52,719 nt of DNA from contig JBBHKE010000276.1 of NCBI GenBank assembly GCA_037447655.1, positions 258,798 through 311,516 on the forward strand. The letters run 5' to 3'. Made by a program: the position numbers and the translations under genes. Origin of the DNA: Zygnema cylindricum. Its lineage: Eukaryota; Streptophyta; Zygnematophyceae; Zygnematales; Zygnemataceae. Shown in pieces: positions 13,914-23,809 of the stretch. How positions within the stretch are numbered: the first letter of the stretch is position 1; every line of letters starts with the position of its first letter. The notes beneath the pieces are model-generated. The model had not been told where the DNA came from, ran no database searches, and saw nothing but the letters and a program-made list of their open reading frames with translations.

Positions 13914-14514
13914 TTTTGCCCTTCTACTTAGTCTCAAGAGGATCCAACAGCCTACAGCTCACTTAGAGGATGTATGGTATCTTACTCTGTAACTCACTTG
14001 AGCGCATGCATGGAACCCTAGAAACAGATTTCTGCAGCCAACTTTTTTTTAGGGCACGCACACCAACGTATAGACGAAAGATCAGTCGGCATTTGTTGCC
14101 CCCCAGTTGACCAGTTCGTGCCAAATCTGTACGAATCCTGTGGGGCATTTGTACTTGTTGCCGTAAGCGCCTGCGCGGAGCAGAATCGTACCAATGAAAG
14201 TACTGTACTACACAGTACTGTACTGTATTTCCCATTTTGGCAGTATATCACATTTTCTGATTTTCATTGCAAGCTCCTCGTTCGGCTACTTTTCTTAAGT
14301 GTCGTTCTGGTGAATTTACAGAACGGAGATGTGGTCATGGAGCTTAGGCTTTGCTGATGGAACGACATTAAGAGTGAACAGTCCAGCCGTTATATGTGAA
14401 TCCTGTCCTGTTACGATTTCCAGTTTAATTTCTCGATGGATCCTAGAAATCTGTGCAGCTTTCAAGAGCCTGGATTCTTTGACCATCGAAGGAGCCGAAA
14501 TTCTACCATGCAAT

Positions 14515-14558
14515 AGTATAGTACTGTACTGTACAGTACTGTACTGTACTGTACTGTA
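14515..14558. repeat. (GTACT)n / (TGTAC)n palindromic microsatellite
   Basis: TAGTATAGTACTGTACTGTA and continuing GTACT units. The pentamer repeat is almost self-complementary, so either strand can fold into a hairpin. It lies in the divergent intergenic region. Confidence 0.8.
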
Positions 14559-15352
14559 GTAAACGTTGGAGAATTATGGTTTCGAGTATAGGCCTGATAT
14601 TTTGTCGTTTACCTGTCAACGTTCGAGTCCTTTACCGTTTCACAGTACAGTAATTGATTCCCATCGTAATTTAAAGGACCAGATCCTGACCGTTCGATCG
14701 TGTTTTTTGGGGTGCGAATAAATCCCGTATCCCGACAGTTGTGCCAGACATTTTTTGGCAGCTACAGTGCTTTACAGTACAGTACTGTAGTACGATATCC
14801 TCACTCTCATGCTGAATATAGCCTGTTAAGCGGACGTTGGAGTCTTACAGTTTCACAGTCATATGTCTACCGTAAAAAATTACGGTGAAACTTCGTACAT
14901 GTGTACCACGCACAAACATTACCGCGGTTATTCACCTTTCTCGCTCTCTCGACTCCTTTACTATGGCGTCGCTGCCTGTCACGTCGAAAGTAGCGGCATT
15001 CCAAAACGAAAGCCTTTCCCTCTCAATTTTTTATTCTGAAATTTTGAAAATTTTTCGTTTCTATTATTCAAATTTCGAATTTTCTTCTCCTTTCACATTG
15101 GCGCCAAGTTTTCTTTTTTGAAGTTTTAGTTTCGCATCGTTTTCTGCATGCGACTTCGTATCTGTCCTCTCTTGTACTTCTTTACTCTCGTTCCTACGGA
15201 TCTCTACGATGCACTGCATGCCCTCCACGTGGCAAAATCTCGCCTGCAGAAACTTAGGGTTAGGTTATCTGTACCACCACATAGGCTTACGTTTCAGTCC
15301 TTTCTAAACCAGCAGCCACTCTCTCTCTTTCTCTCTCCTTCTCTCTTCTCTT

Positions 15353-15357
15353 TATAA
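15353..15357 (+). promoter_or_regulatory. Candidate TATA box of RAD21
   Basis: TTTATAAGG sits at the end of a 40-bp CT-rich run and about 290 bp before the RAD21 ATG. The leader that follows is pyrimidine-rich (CCCTCTTCTTTTTCC), as is common around plant transcription starts. Initiation near 15380-15390 is inference. Confidence 0.45.
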
Positions 15358-15646
15358 GGCGTCTCTCTTGCAGAAGCAGTAACCGGAAGAGAATAGTTTC
15401 AAGTGCCCATCCCTCTTCTTTTTCCAAACCTCTCTCTTTATTTTAAGTGTAGTCAGTTTTCCGCTCTTCGCTTTAAGTATGCTTCTATTCAATTCTATAT
15501 TTTTTCTTCTCTTACAAAGTATTTAGACGGACTAGTCGAAGAGAAAAGGAAGAGAAAAGCTCCAAAGGAAGAGAAGAAAGAGCTTTTATTGTGAATAGGT
15601 TTCACTGTTTTTGTCTCCATTCCCTTTTTTTTGTTAATTTGGAACC

Positions 15647-17675
15647 ATGTTTTATTCTCCCTTTTTTTTAGCGAAAAGGGGGCCTTTGGCCACCATTTGG
15701 ATTGCTGCCCATTTGGAACGCAAGCTTCGGAAAAACCAAGTCTATGAGACCAATATTTCCGTGTCTGTGGGTGAGTTAAAGCGATTGTCTTTATATCCAA
15801 AATTGTTGTTTCTGTGTCTATAGGTCAGTTTAAATGGTTATCTTTCATTGCCAAACTTAATATTGTGTCTGTTTTCAATTATAAGTCTCTTCTAATTTGT
15901 TTCTTTTGTTGAACCTTCATGTCCCAGCTTTAGGTTTTCATTTTTATCGCTTTGTTGTCAACAGAATAACACTAGTTTCTAAACCTAAAACAGTTTCTGT
16001 AAACCTAGCTTTTTAGACTACCCAAATTTATGTTTTTCGTTTGTGGGTATTGGTGTTGTGACTATACTACTAGGTATTAAAGTTTTGGGGATATGGTTAA
16101 GAGTTTTATACTATTTTTTGTCAACTTGTTGTAGGATATTGGGAATTCAGAGCCATGGAAGTTTATCTTTGGCTCCTATTTATCTACTGTTTTTTGGGTT
16201 TTTTACATATTATAGCCTGATGAATCATAAACATATAGTTTCGGAAATACCCAATTGGCTTTAAGATCTCGGATGAGCATTGTTGTACACAAAAGTGAAA
16301 GCTTTTAGAGTTAACTTTCTTCCTCAAACTCTCAGTGCTACATTTGGGTTCAAAGAAGTGAGGAGGAAGTGGGTATTGATGTCGAATGGAGCATATGGGT
16401 GTCACGTGACTGTTTTGTTCAGTTCTGTTTTTATTTTAACAGTCAATATCATTTTTTTTTTTTTAAATCGATGAGCTCTTGGGTGGTATTTGTTCTCAGA
16501 TTCTATCCTCTTCCCAGAGGTGCCTATTGCACTCCGTCTTTCTGGACATTTGCTTCTCGGAGTTGTCCGCATATACTCCAAAAAGGTGACTAAAAGAACT
16601 GAAACTTTTGAAAAACTCTCGTCGAAGTCAAGAGGTATTTATTTATTGGTAATAAAAGCTCAGTTGGAAGCTAGAAGGTTTGCCTGTTTTCTGTTGTGGG
16701 TAAACCCTGTTGGTGCCATTTTGACAGCTTTGGGTGGAAAGTGGATGGCCTTAGCTTGTTTCTCGTGTTTTCACACATTTCCCTCATTTCTCCCCTGTTT
16801 CTGAGGTTTTCTGTGTTTCTTTGCCCTTTGTCTCTTTAATCAGGTTGGATATCTATATGCGGATTGTAGCGATACTCTTTTGAAAATCAAACAGGCTTTC
16901 AATACGGGAGCTGTGGACTTGCCTCCTGAAGCAGCCACTGCTCCTTTTTACAGTATCACTCTACCTGAAAATTATAACTTTGAATCTTTGGAGCTTCCCG
17001 ACATTAGTGTAGGCGCTCCTTCTAGGTGACCACTTCTTCCGTCTTACGATCGTCTTTGATCTTCCTTCGGCCTTTGGTTTTTGATTTTTCGTCATTGGAG
17101 TTTAGTCTTTAATTTTTGGTCTTTGGTCTTTGGTTTTATTTGGTCTTTTTTGAAACTGCTTAGGTCGGACACTGCCAATTGCTATTAGTGTTGGTATTTG
17201 TGTTATTAGTGTTGGTATTTGGCTTGCAAATTTTTATGTGCTGGAAATTATCAAATAATTTCAATAACATATTTAAGGGTCCGGCCTTAAATCGGTCATG
17301 TAACTTGCCCTGCATTAGTATTATTGATATTAACTTCACTCTACACTGGTATTTCCTTTACATGAATATCAATGCGCAGTTTAGTATCCCTCAATTTTAC
17401 AGTGAAGTTATATCATATGATGTTGACGATTAGGAGTTGGCTTTTGAAAATATATACCGTCAGCCCAGACCTGCGCTTTTTATTCTGGTATTAAACCACT
17501 TTTTTATATATTTTTGGTATTAAATCACCTTTTTATTGTGGAAGTTAATGTAAGTTCTGTTCTTTTATCTACAGTCGGGGTCAGGCAGACCTCCATTTGA
17601 CTACTCGAGAGCAGATTACCCTACAGGAGGTGGTTTCAGATGATTACTATTTTGATTCCCAGATCAGACCAGATG
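15647..17675 (+). CDS. RAD21: RAD21/SCC1-type cohesin alpha-kleisin, N-terminal part
   Basis: Known role: kleisin that closes the SMC1-SMC3 ring and is cleaved by separase. Exons are 15647-15770, 16500-16585, 16844-17025 and 17575-17675, all GT-AG (donors GTGAGT, GTGACT, GTGACC, GTATGT). Phases agree and give 164 codons plus one base. Exon 1 starts M-F-Y-S-P and contains G-P-L-A-T-I-W-I-A-A-H-L-E-R-K-L. Exon 2 reads I-L-F-P-E-V-P-I-A-L-R-L ... G-V-V-R-I-Y-S-K-K. Exon 3 has L-L-K-I-K-Q-A-F, A-V-D-L-P-P-E and S-I-T-L-P-E. Exon 4 has T-R-E-Q-I-T-L-Q. This is the complete Rad21/Rec8 N-terminal (SMC3-binding) domain, closest from memory to the plant mitotic SYN2/SYN4 group rather than meiotic REC8. 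The central separase sites and C-terminal winged helix are not found in the window. The ATG follows a pyrimidine-rich leader. Confidence 0.94.
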
Positions 17676-17785
17676 GTATGTGGATATTTCTATTTCAGTT
17701 TTGGCCGGTTGATGTTGTTATTGCTCCTTGTTTGTGTTTGATAGGGAAAGCATTCTTTATATGATAAAGCTGCTAATATGTCTCT

Positions 17786-17919
17786 CTCTCAGTCTCTCTC
17801 TCCCTCACTCTCTCTCCATCCCTGGTTCCGCCCTCTCTCTCACCCCCCCCCTCTCTCTCTCCTCCCTCGCCTCCTTCGTCTCCTCTTTTGTTTCTCTCTC
17901 TTTCTCTCTCCCGGTTCTG

Positions 17920-17951
<32 letters not shown>

Positions 17952-17953
17952 CG
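17786..17953 (+). repeat. CT microsatellite after RAD21 exon 4
   Basis: Impure (TCTC)n with C-runs, about 170 bp, lying about 110 bp downstream of the exon 4 donor and so inside the presumed fourth intron. Serine/leucine-rich and arginine/glutamate-rich frames across it are artefacts. Confidence 0.85.
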
Positions 17954-18664
17954 ACATGCTGAACAAAGTCCGATTTTCGGGTTGCGTCTCGTGTCGGATT
18001 CAAAGGCGATATACCGGCAAACAATGTGCGGAACACGATTTTATGGGCTGTCTTTTGCTACGTATGGTGATGCGATGTATACGGTTGTACAAAAACGATG
18101 TGGCCGTACAATGTCTGCCAATGTATAAGGTACATTGCGAATCGTTTTTAGTGTAAACGTTTTTTTTGTCACTTACTACATCTTTTCTCCGTACACAAAC
18201 GTCGGATTGAGGATCTGACGGTGGCGATTGAAAGGTAAAATTCCCAGCTTCCGATTGACGATCTCAAAGTAAAAATCAAACAAGTGTGTACTTAGAAAAG
18301 ATGTTTTAAGCGGCGAAAAAATTATTAACACTAATAGCGATACACGGTATATTGTATGATTTGATAATGCGATGTTGTTGGGCAGAGGTCGCAAAAAGTC
18401 AAAATTTTAGATACCCGAATCCATTTTATTTTTTTTCAAAATTCGAACACCCGAAATCCGACCGGGTTATATTGCAGGCTTCGAGCCGGTACCCGATACG
18501 CGCTTACGAAAAAAAACATTAAGCGAATCTCGATTTCTCACGATTGCACGTACCCGACGGTACCTAAATTAGTACAAAATTACACCGCTCATCGTACCCT
18601 CGTTTTCTTCCACGATACCAAGAGTACAAATTAGTGAAATTACAATAATGCTGGATAGTATGGA
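17954..18664. other. Gene-free DNA between RAD21 and the copia cluster
   Basis: No coding exon was recognised. 18400-18520 has repeated ACCCGAA / CCCGATAC words (ATACCCGAATCC, ACACCCGAAATCC, TACCCGATACGC), reminiscent of hAT-type MITE termini, but no inverted pair was resolved. Confidence 0.4.
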
Positions 18665-18679
18665 CATTGCAGTACAGTT

Positions 18680-20757
18680 TAATTTATAACCCATTTACAA
18701 CCAATTGGTTTTCTATTCGGAGGATAATCTACTAACTCCCATGTGTTTGCCTCCATTATAGAACTGATTTCCTCATTAATAGCCGTTGTCCATCTATCCC
18801 CTTCCAAGGTATTTATAACTTCCAAATATATTTTAGGTTCTCCGGATGGGACTGCTTGGTTAACTTACTGTTGGCCAGTCTCTCTTGAATCCGTTTGATG
18901 CTTCTCTGTCCTCCCTCAAATTCTAATGCCAATATTGAGGGCATCCTCGGATTCCGTTTGGGTATATCTTCATCTCCCCTATCTGCCGACTCTGGTTCTT
19001 CTTCAGTTTCAATTTAAAGTGGAGCCTTATGGGTCTCCTCCACTTTCTTATCATCCGAATTTCCTACAAATTCAATTTCTTCCTTGTGTGCTTCCTCAAT
19101 TAGTTCACGGTCAGAATTAAAATCATACACGGACTATCCTGATTTTAACTTCCTTGGTGTATTTAAACTGATCTATGGATTTTACTTCATCCATAACTAC
19201 AATGTGTTTGGCTAAGATGTTACCCTTTTTCTTTAGATCATACACCCGGTATCCTTTGCTATCTTCATCATATCCGACCAAGTATCCGGGATTTCCTCTT
19301 CCTTTTAACTTCCACTTTGTTTTGTCATTATCCAAGCTAAACACTTGACTTCCAAACACTCTCAAACTGGACAAATCTGGTTTTTCTGTTGGTCCACCTC
19401 TCATATGGAGTTTCTTTTTTATTAGCTGAAGTTAGAATCCTATTTTTAATGAAGTTTGCATAATTCAAAGCTTCCACCCAAAACCGCATACTTATCCTCT
19501 TATCAGTTAACATACTCCTTGATATATCACCGAGTGTTCTATTTAGTCTTTCGGCTACTCCATTTTGCTCCTGATTATAGGGAACAATTTTTTGATGATG
19601 AATTCCTTCGTTATTAATAACTCTTTTGAACTCATTTGAGGTGTACTCCCCACCATTATCACTTTTTACTTCTTTTATGGAAGTCTTATGAAGTTTCTCA
19701 CTCCAAACTTTATATTCCTTAAAGTAACGCAACACTTTTGACTTGTGATTTTTGAAGTATACCTTAGTATATCTAGACTAGTCATCGGTGATGGTTAGCA
19801 TATACCTTTTCCCTCCGTGTGAGAGATATCTCGCCGGTCCCCACACATCTTTGTAAACAAGCTCCTAGACCTTCTCTCTCCTATAAGTGGTCACCTTTAG
19901 GAAGGGAAGTCTATGGATCTTCTTTTGTGCACAACCACTAAAATCAACTAACATTTCAGATTCCTCAAACTAAATCCCATCCACTATTCACTGGTCTTCA
20001 TTTATTTTAATCTATCTAGATGCACATGTCCAAGTCTCTTATGCCACAACATAATATCATTTACACAAAAGTAGTGAGCACCCTTCTTTCCACTGCAAAG
20101 TAAAATTTTGAACATTTTTGTGGCTACCCATTTCAGCTATGAAATAGTCCTCACCATCAAAACTAATTGTGAATCTTACTTTCTTAGTTTTTCTGAAAAA
20201 ATCTTTCTCATCTAGGACAGTTGTAGAGATCATATTTTTGCTAAGTTGTGCTATATATAGCACATTTAAAAGGGTGGCAATGTAGACTTTCCTTTCAACA
20301 TAGACCTTTAGATCCACTAATCATACAAGGTTTATAGTTAGAACTCTACCATCCCCATATTAAATCTCAACAGTGGGGATCTTCCTCAATTTTGTAAACC
20401 ACTTTCTATCTTTGCACATATGCATAGATGTTACGAATCGATGATATACCCTTCCTCCGCTGATTCTCTCTAAATGCATATTTTAGCTTTCTTGATATTT
20501 CCACTTGATTATCTCCTTTCTTATTGCAGAGAAATTCCTCCATATCCTCTTTGCTGTTGTTTAGTTGCCCATATTTGATATTTAATTCATCCAACCTGGT
20601 CGAGTCAACAATGTAATGTCATGGTGTTTTGCAAAAGTGACAAACAACAGTTTTTTGAGCTCCCATTTCTTGTTCATTGGGTCATCCTCCTCCTTTTCCC
20701 TTATAGATATCGCCTAAATCATCCTTTATGGCTACCCTAGGTGGTGGGCCCAAAACG
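18680..20757 (-). pseudogene. Copia A gag-pol remnant
   Basis: Order on the minus strand: G-P-P-P-R-V gag start next to the LTR (about 20735-20750); a degenerate gag/protease stretch (20594-20406; its K-L-K-Y-A-F-R matches R-K-H-K-C-A-F-R of element B); protease C-terminal part (20317-20057; L-L-N-V-L-Y-I); integrase (19735-19337; V-K-S-D-N-G-G-E-Y-T, Q-E-Q-N-G-V-A-E-R-L-N-R-T); integrase C-terminal segment (19404-19123; G-Y-L-V-G-Y-D-E); and the beginning of RT (T-W-E-L-V-D, then I-G-C-K-W-V) near 18690-18770. Several frameshifts and stops make it inactive. Confidence 0.8.
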
Positions 20758-21390
20758 TGAAATTTTCGTTTCCCCACAAATGCATATTTTAAAAATAGCC
20801 ACTAGGATAGAATCAACCCATTTTGGTTTCCCAAACAATAACTGCCACCTTGGCAGGAAATGACTACGATTGACTTCATCTTAGTGAAGACAGGATTCCG
20901 TTGAGTTTGCTGCAAAAAAATTTGCTGAATTTGCTCCCTTGAGCAGTTAGTTATGAATAGTCAAAGGTGACCTATATATATATAAAAGCTCGCACAAAGA
21001 GTGGCGGCTCAAAAATGTCTAAGTCCTAGTCTGCCTACTCACACCTACCTACTACTAAAACCCTTGACCAATCACAAGACTATATAGTACAAAAAGGTAC
21101 AACGACCGATGTACGAATTGTACGGTCACTATACGGTAGGACCTTCCACGTGACATCTGTCGATTTGGAAGCCATGGTTCCTCCTCTCGTCTTCTTCGGT
21201 GTCCATTTTTACGCCGCCATGTGGCGCTCTATAATGCTACTTGTAAAAGCCGCCAAAAGGCTCATTTTGGGTTGGAGGCTTCAGCGATGGCCGTTCGATT
21301 AGAAATATTTACACGGTTGAGATTAATGTCCGTGCATGACGCTTCGCATCAATGCATGACGTCGTAATGTGAACGCGCCCCGTTGGTTCA
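20758..21390 (-). repeat. 5' LTR of copia A, truncated by B
   Basis: It begins (plus coordinates) TGAAATTTTCG right after the GGGCCCA-containing primer-site remnant. It shares the family's blocks (GCCACCTTGG, TTTGCTCCCTTGAGCAG, AGTCAAAGGTGACC, CCACGTGACA, GATGTACGAATTGTACGG) with the LTRs of B-E. It stops where B's LTR starts, so the start of this LTR is missing. Confidence 0.7.
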
Positions 21391-21577
21391 TGTTGAAATT
21401 AATGGTTTTCTTTGATTATTTTATAGGTCTAAAGAAGAGGTAATTAATAGTTCACTTCTCTATTATAGTTAGACTCCAAAAGGAGAGAGAGAGGATCAAA
21501 GACATGTCATGACTCCGTCCTTATTCAGAAGGTGGTAGACTAAAGTAGAGGACATTTTACCAAAACGTAACCCCAAA

Positions 21578-21645
21578 CCGGAATTGAACTTGCAACTTGT
21601 AGATTCTTTACAGTTGGGCGCCTAATCCACTTAGTCGCTGGTGAA
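21578..21645 (-). other. tRNA-like module in LTR (antisense)
   Basis: On the minus strand this reads CAGCGACTAAGTGGATTAGG (A-box-like), an anticodon-arm-like CAACTG...CAAGTTG, and AGTTCAATTCCGG (B-box core). It is the clearest of the tRNA-like modules found in the same place of the LTRs of C, D and E. Confidence 0.6.
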
Positions 21646-22048
21646 ACGGCACACTTGTTAGGTTTGACAAGTACATAAGCAATAACGCAATGGCTAAATC
21701 ACACCAAATTGACGACGAGGCGTCTGTGAAACAATTTATGCACAAACGCGAATCCGAACCGTGTAAATATATTTGATCGGACGGCCTCCGTTGCAGCCGC
21801 CACCCGGAATGAGTTTTTGTCGGCCTTTGGAGATAGCGTCACGCGATGCCACGTGGTGCCACATTATTGGATACCGGAAAAGATGGGAGGAGGAACCATG
21901 GCTCTTGATTTGATAGACATCACCTTGAAGGCAATGTCGTACAATGGTCGTACAATAAGAACATCGACCACCGTACCTTCTTGTACTATACAATGTTCCT
22001 ATTGGACTAGAGTTTGGAAGTAGGTAGCTGTGAGAAGGCAGACCAGGA

Positions 22049-22280
22049 CTTAGTGAAATTTAGGTACCTCTCTCTAAGAGAGTTTGTAACTATAAAGGCC
22101 ATCTTTGACCAACCATAACTAACTGCTCAAGGGAGCAAACTTAGTGATTCTTTTTGCGTTCGGCCTTAGTGAAATTTAGGTACCTCTCTCTAAGAGAGTT
22201 TGTAACTATAAAGGCCATCTTTGACCAACCATAACTAACTGCTCAAGGGAGCAAACTTAGTGATTCTTTTTGCGTTCGGC
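22049..22280 (+). repeat. 116-bp exact tandem duplication in LTR B
   Basis: Units 22049-22164 and 22165-22280 appear identical, from CTTAGTGAAATTTAGG to TTTTTGCGTTCGGC. Identity between units shows the duplication is much younger than the element. It covers the stretch just upstream of the leader, including a palindrome-like CTCTCTAAGAGAG. Confidence 0.9.
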
Positions 22281-22416
22281 TCAAGGGAGTCGGGTCCTCA
22301 CAAAAGTGGGAGTATCTAGAATATTTGTGTGCCAGGGTTGCACTTATTCATTGAGAAAGACGAAGGGGCATAGATTATTTTAGAGGCTTTACATAGGCTG
22401 CCCATTTTGTGGGTCA

Positions 22417-23720
22417 ATGGATACCACAAAATTACAGGTTATGGGCCCACCCTCTACGGTGCCCATCTTTAACGGAACTTGCTTCATATATTGGGAGAGT
22501 ATGATGACACGAGCTATGTGCGAGAAAAGGTTTTGGGGGATAGTGAGTGGACGAGTGAGGCGTCCATCAAACCTAGGCATTCCTCCAAGGTTTGCTGGGA
22601 CCAACATTCCTCCAGGGTTTGCTGGGACTAAGTTTACCACAAAAGCAAATCCATCTCCATCGGAAGAGAGTAACGATGGGGAAAGCATTGAGATGGAAAA
22701 GGGGAAAGAAAAGGAGAAAATCACACCGATAGCAACACTCATAGCAACCAGGTCAGCATCCGTGTCACCTATTCCAGGGAACAAGGAGAATGATATTGAC
22801 ACATGGGACTATACTACTATGGTGGCAAAGCACTTCATTCTCCGCCATCTCACTCAAGCGCTTACATCTCCTTATTTGCAAGTAGAAAGGGCATCCGATC
22901 TATGGGTGGCACTCATAAAAATGTATCGAAGTGGTTTAATTGAGCAACAACAGTCGGCAAATGGTACAATTAAACAACAACAACTGGCAGATCAGAATAT
23001 TGATGCATATAAATACAAAGAAGGGAAGATGCTAGATTTCTATAATGAGCTTGCTACACTTTTATGGAGTTAAAGAGTGCTGGACAGGTAGAAATGTAAG
23101 AGAAGAAGGTTAACTGTCTACTCATAAAGTAACTCGATGATTATGAGTTTATAATTAACCGCGTACAAGATCAACCGGATTATGGTGGACCTCAAATTTG
23201 TGGTAGGGATGATTCTCGTTTGAGAGAATACGATAGAGATCCGAAGGGGAGGAGAGAGCGAACAAGCGTTGGTTGCCGGGAAAGATTGGAGGAATAAGGA
23301 TCTAAGGAAACCATTTGGAGGCTAAGGAGGAGGGGGACAGAAAAATGAATTCGAGGAGTCCGGACCGAGGGTTTCAAAGGGGTTGTGTCACTTTTGTAAG
23401 AAACCCGGGCACTATATGGCAGAGTGCTCTAAACTAATTGAACTCTGGTTGAAAGAAAGGCAGACAAGATCTTCGAGAGGAAAAAAGAAAGTTTTTGTGA
23501 CGCAGGTTGGTGAGAAGGAATCCGTGGACGAGGAGCTCTTATTGGATAAGGAGACGGAGGTGAAGACCGAGGTGAAAATTCCACGAAAACATAAATGTGC
23601 CTTCAGAGGATTGACAGGTGAAGCAGGCTCAATTGTGGATTCGGGTGCTTCAATGAGCATGTATGGGGATAAACACATGTTCACAAAATATAGAAAGATA
23701 CCCACTGTAGAGACAGGGTA
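22417..23720 (+). pseudogene. Copia B gag and protease start
   Basis: The ATG at 22417 opens a 218-residue gag frame (V-M-G-P-P, I-F-N-G-T ... Y-W-E-S; D-T-W-D; A-K-H-F-I-L-R-H-L; K-E-G-K-M-L-D-F-Y-N-E-L) that stops at 23071-23073. A frame-disrupted stretch follows, then a second frame from 23383 with an intact zinc knuckle (C-H-F-C-K-K-P-G-H-Y-M-A-E-C) and the protease site (I-V-D-S-G-A-S). Homology to element D ends at about 23720 in V-E-T-G-Y, where E is inserted. Gag packages RNA into virus-like particles; this copy is inactive. Confidence 0.8.
22437..22451 (+). promoter_or_regulatory. PBS of copia B, complementary to tRNAiMet anticodon arm
   Basis: GGTTATGGGCCCACC directly follows the LTR's terminal CA. 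From memory this is the exact complement of GGTGGGCCCATAACC in plant initiator tRNA-Met. The primer would therefore be a 5' tRNA half cut in the anticodon loop, as described for Drosophila copia. It also lies within the gag frame (V-M-G-P-P). Confidence 0.8.
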
Positions 23721-23809
23721 TGTGCAATTATGTGTCACCTATTAGACTATAGAATTCACGAAGTCTCTAGATAGTTTTTGGCTAACACTTTTTTAGCTAG
23801 GATAATAAA

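Larger units (their letters stand above)
13914..15646. promoter_or_regulatory. Shared intergenic region of the divergent RRP8/RAD21 pair
   Basis: The 1.7 kb between the two ATGs runs in opposite directions from both genes. It holds the palindromic GTACT-type repeat at 14515-14558 and further CAGTACTGTA motifs (14200-14225, 14643-14650, 14776-14792). It also has TTAGGGTTAGGTT at about 15255-15268, resembling the plant telo-box (AAACCCTAA on the complement) found upstream of growth and ribosome genes. The RAD21-side CT-rich leader with a TATA box is at 15330-15400. No TATA box is obvious for RRP8. Whether the two genes share regulation is inference. Confidence 0.5.
18665..21390 (-). mobile_element. 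Copia element A, 5'-part remnant
   Basis: A minus-strand Ty1/copia element oriented from its 5' LTR (20758-21390) through gag, protease and integrase remnants to the first residues of reverse transcriptase at about 18680, where it is cut off. Its LTR is interrupted at 21390 by the start of element B (TGTTGAAATTAATGG). It is the oldest and most decayed member of the family here: the gag is internally deleted and the would-be gag start codon (20 nt inside the LTR) reads GTG instead of ATG. Confidence 0.75.
21391..22436 (+). repeat. 5' LTR of copia B
   Basis: It runs TGTTGAAATTAATGG ... AAATTACA (TG...CA), 1046 bp. Landmarks are the antisense tRNA-like module at 21578-21645, CCACGTGG at about 21850, and an exact 116-bp duplication at 22049-22280. 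The gag ATG is at 22417, 20 nt before the LTR end. Confidence 0.8.
21391..23720 (+). mobile_element. Copia element B, 5' half
   Basis: Plus-strand member of the A-E family: complete 5' LTR, PBS, gag and the start of protease. It is interrupted at about 23720 by the 3' LTR of element E. It lies head to head inside A's LTR, giving a large imperfect inverted repeat of two LTRs (20900-21390 versus 21700-22330). No second LTR was found in the window. Confidence 0.75.

Noticed and set aside
17741-17790. Possible RAD21 exon 5 (Y-D-K-A-A-N-M after an AG)
   Set aside because: Resembles the family's D-K-A-A segment, but the frame does not match the exon 4 phase and a stop follows, so it would need a frameshift.
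17773-18156. Serine/leucine-rich or arginine/glutamate-rich frames
   Set aside because: CT microsatellite; no conserved motif.
18400-18520. hAT MITE from ACCCGAA words
   Set aside because: No inverted pair or duplication could be found by eye.
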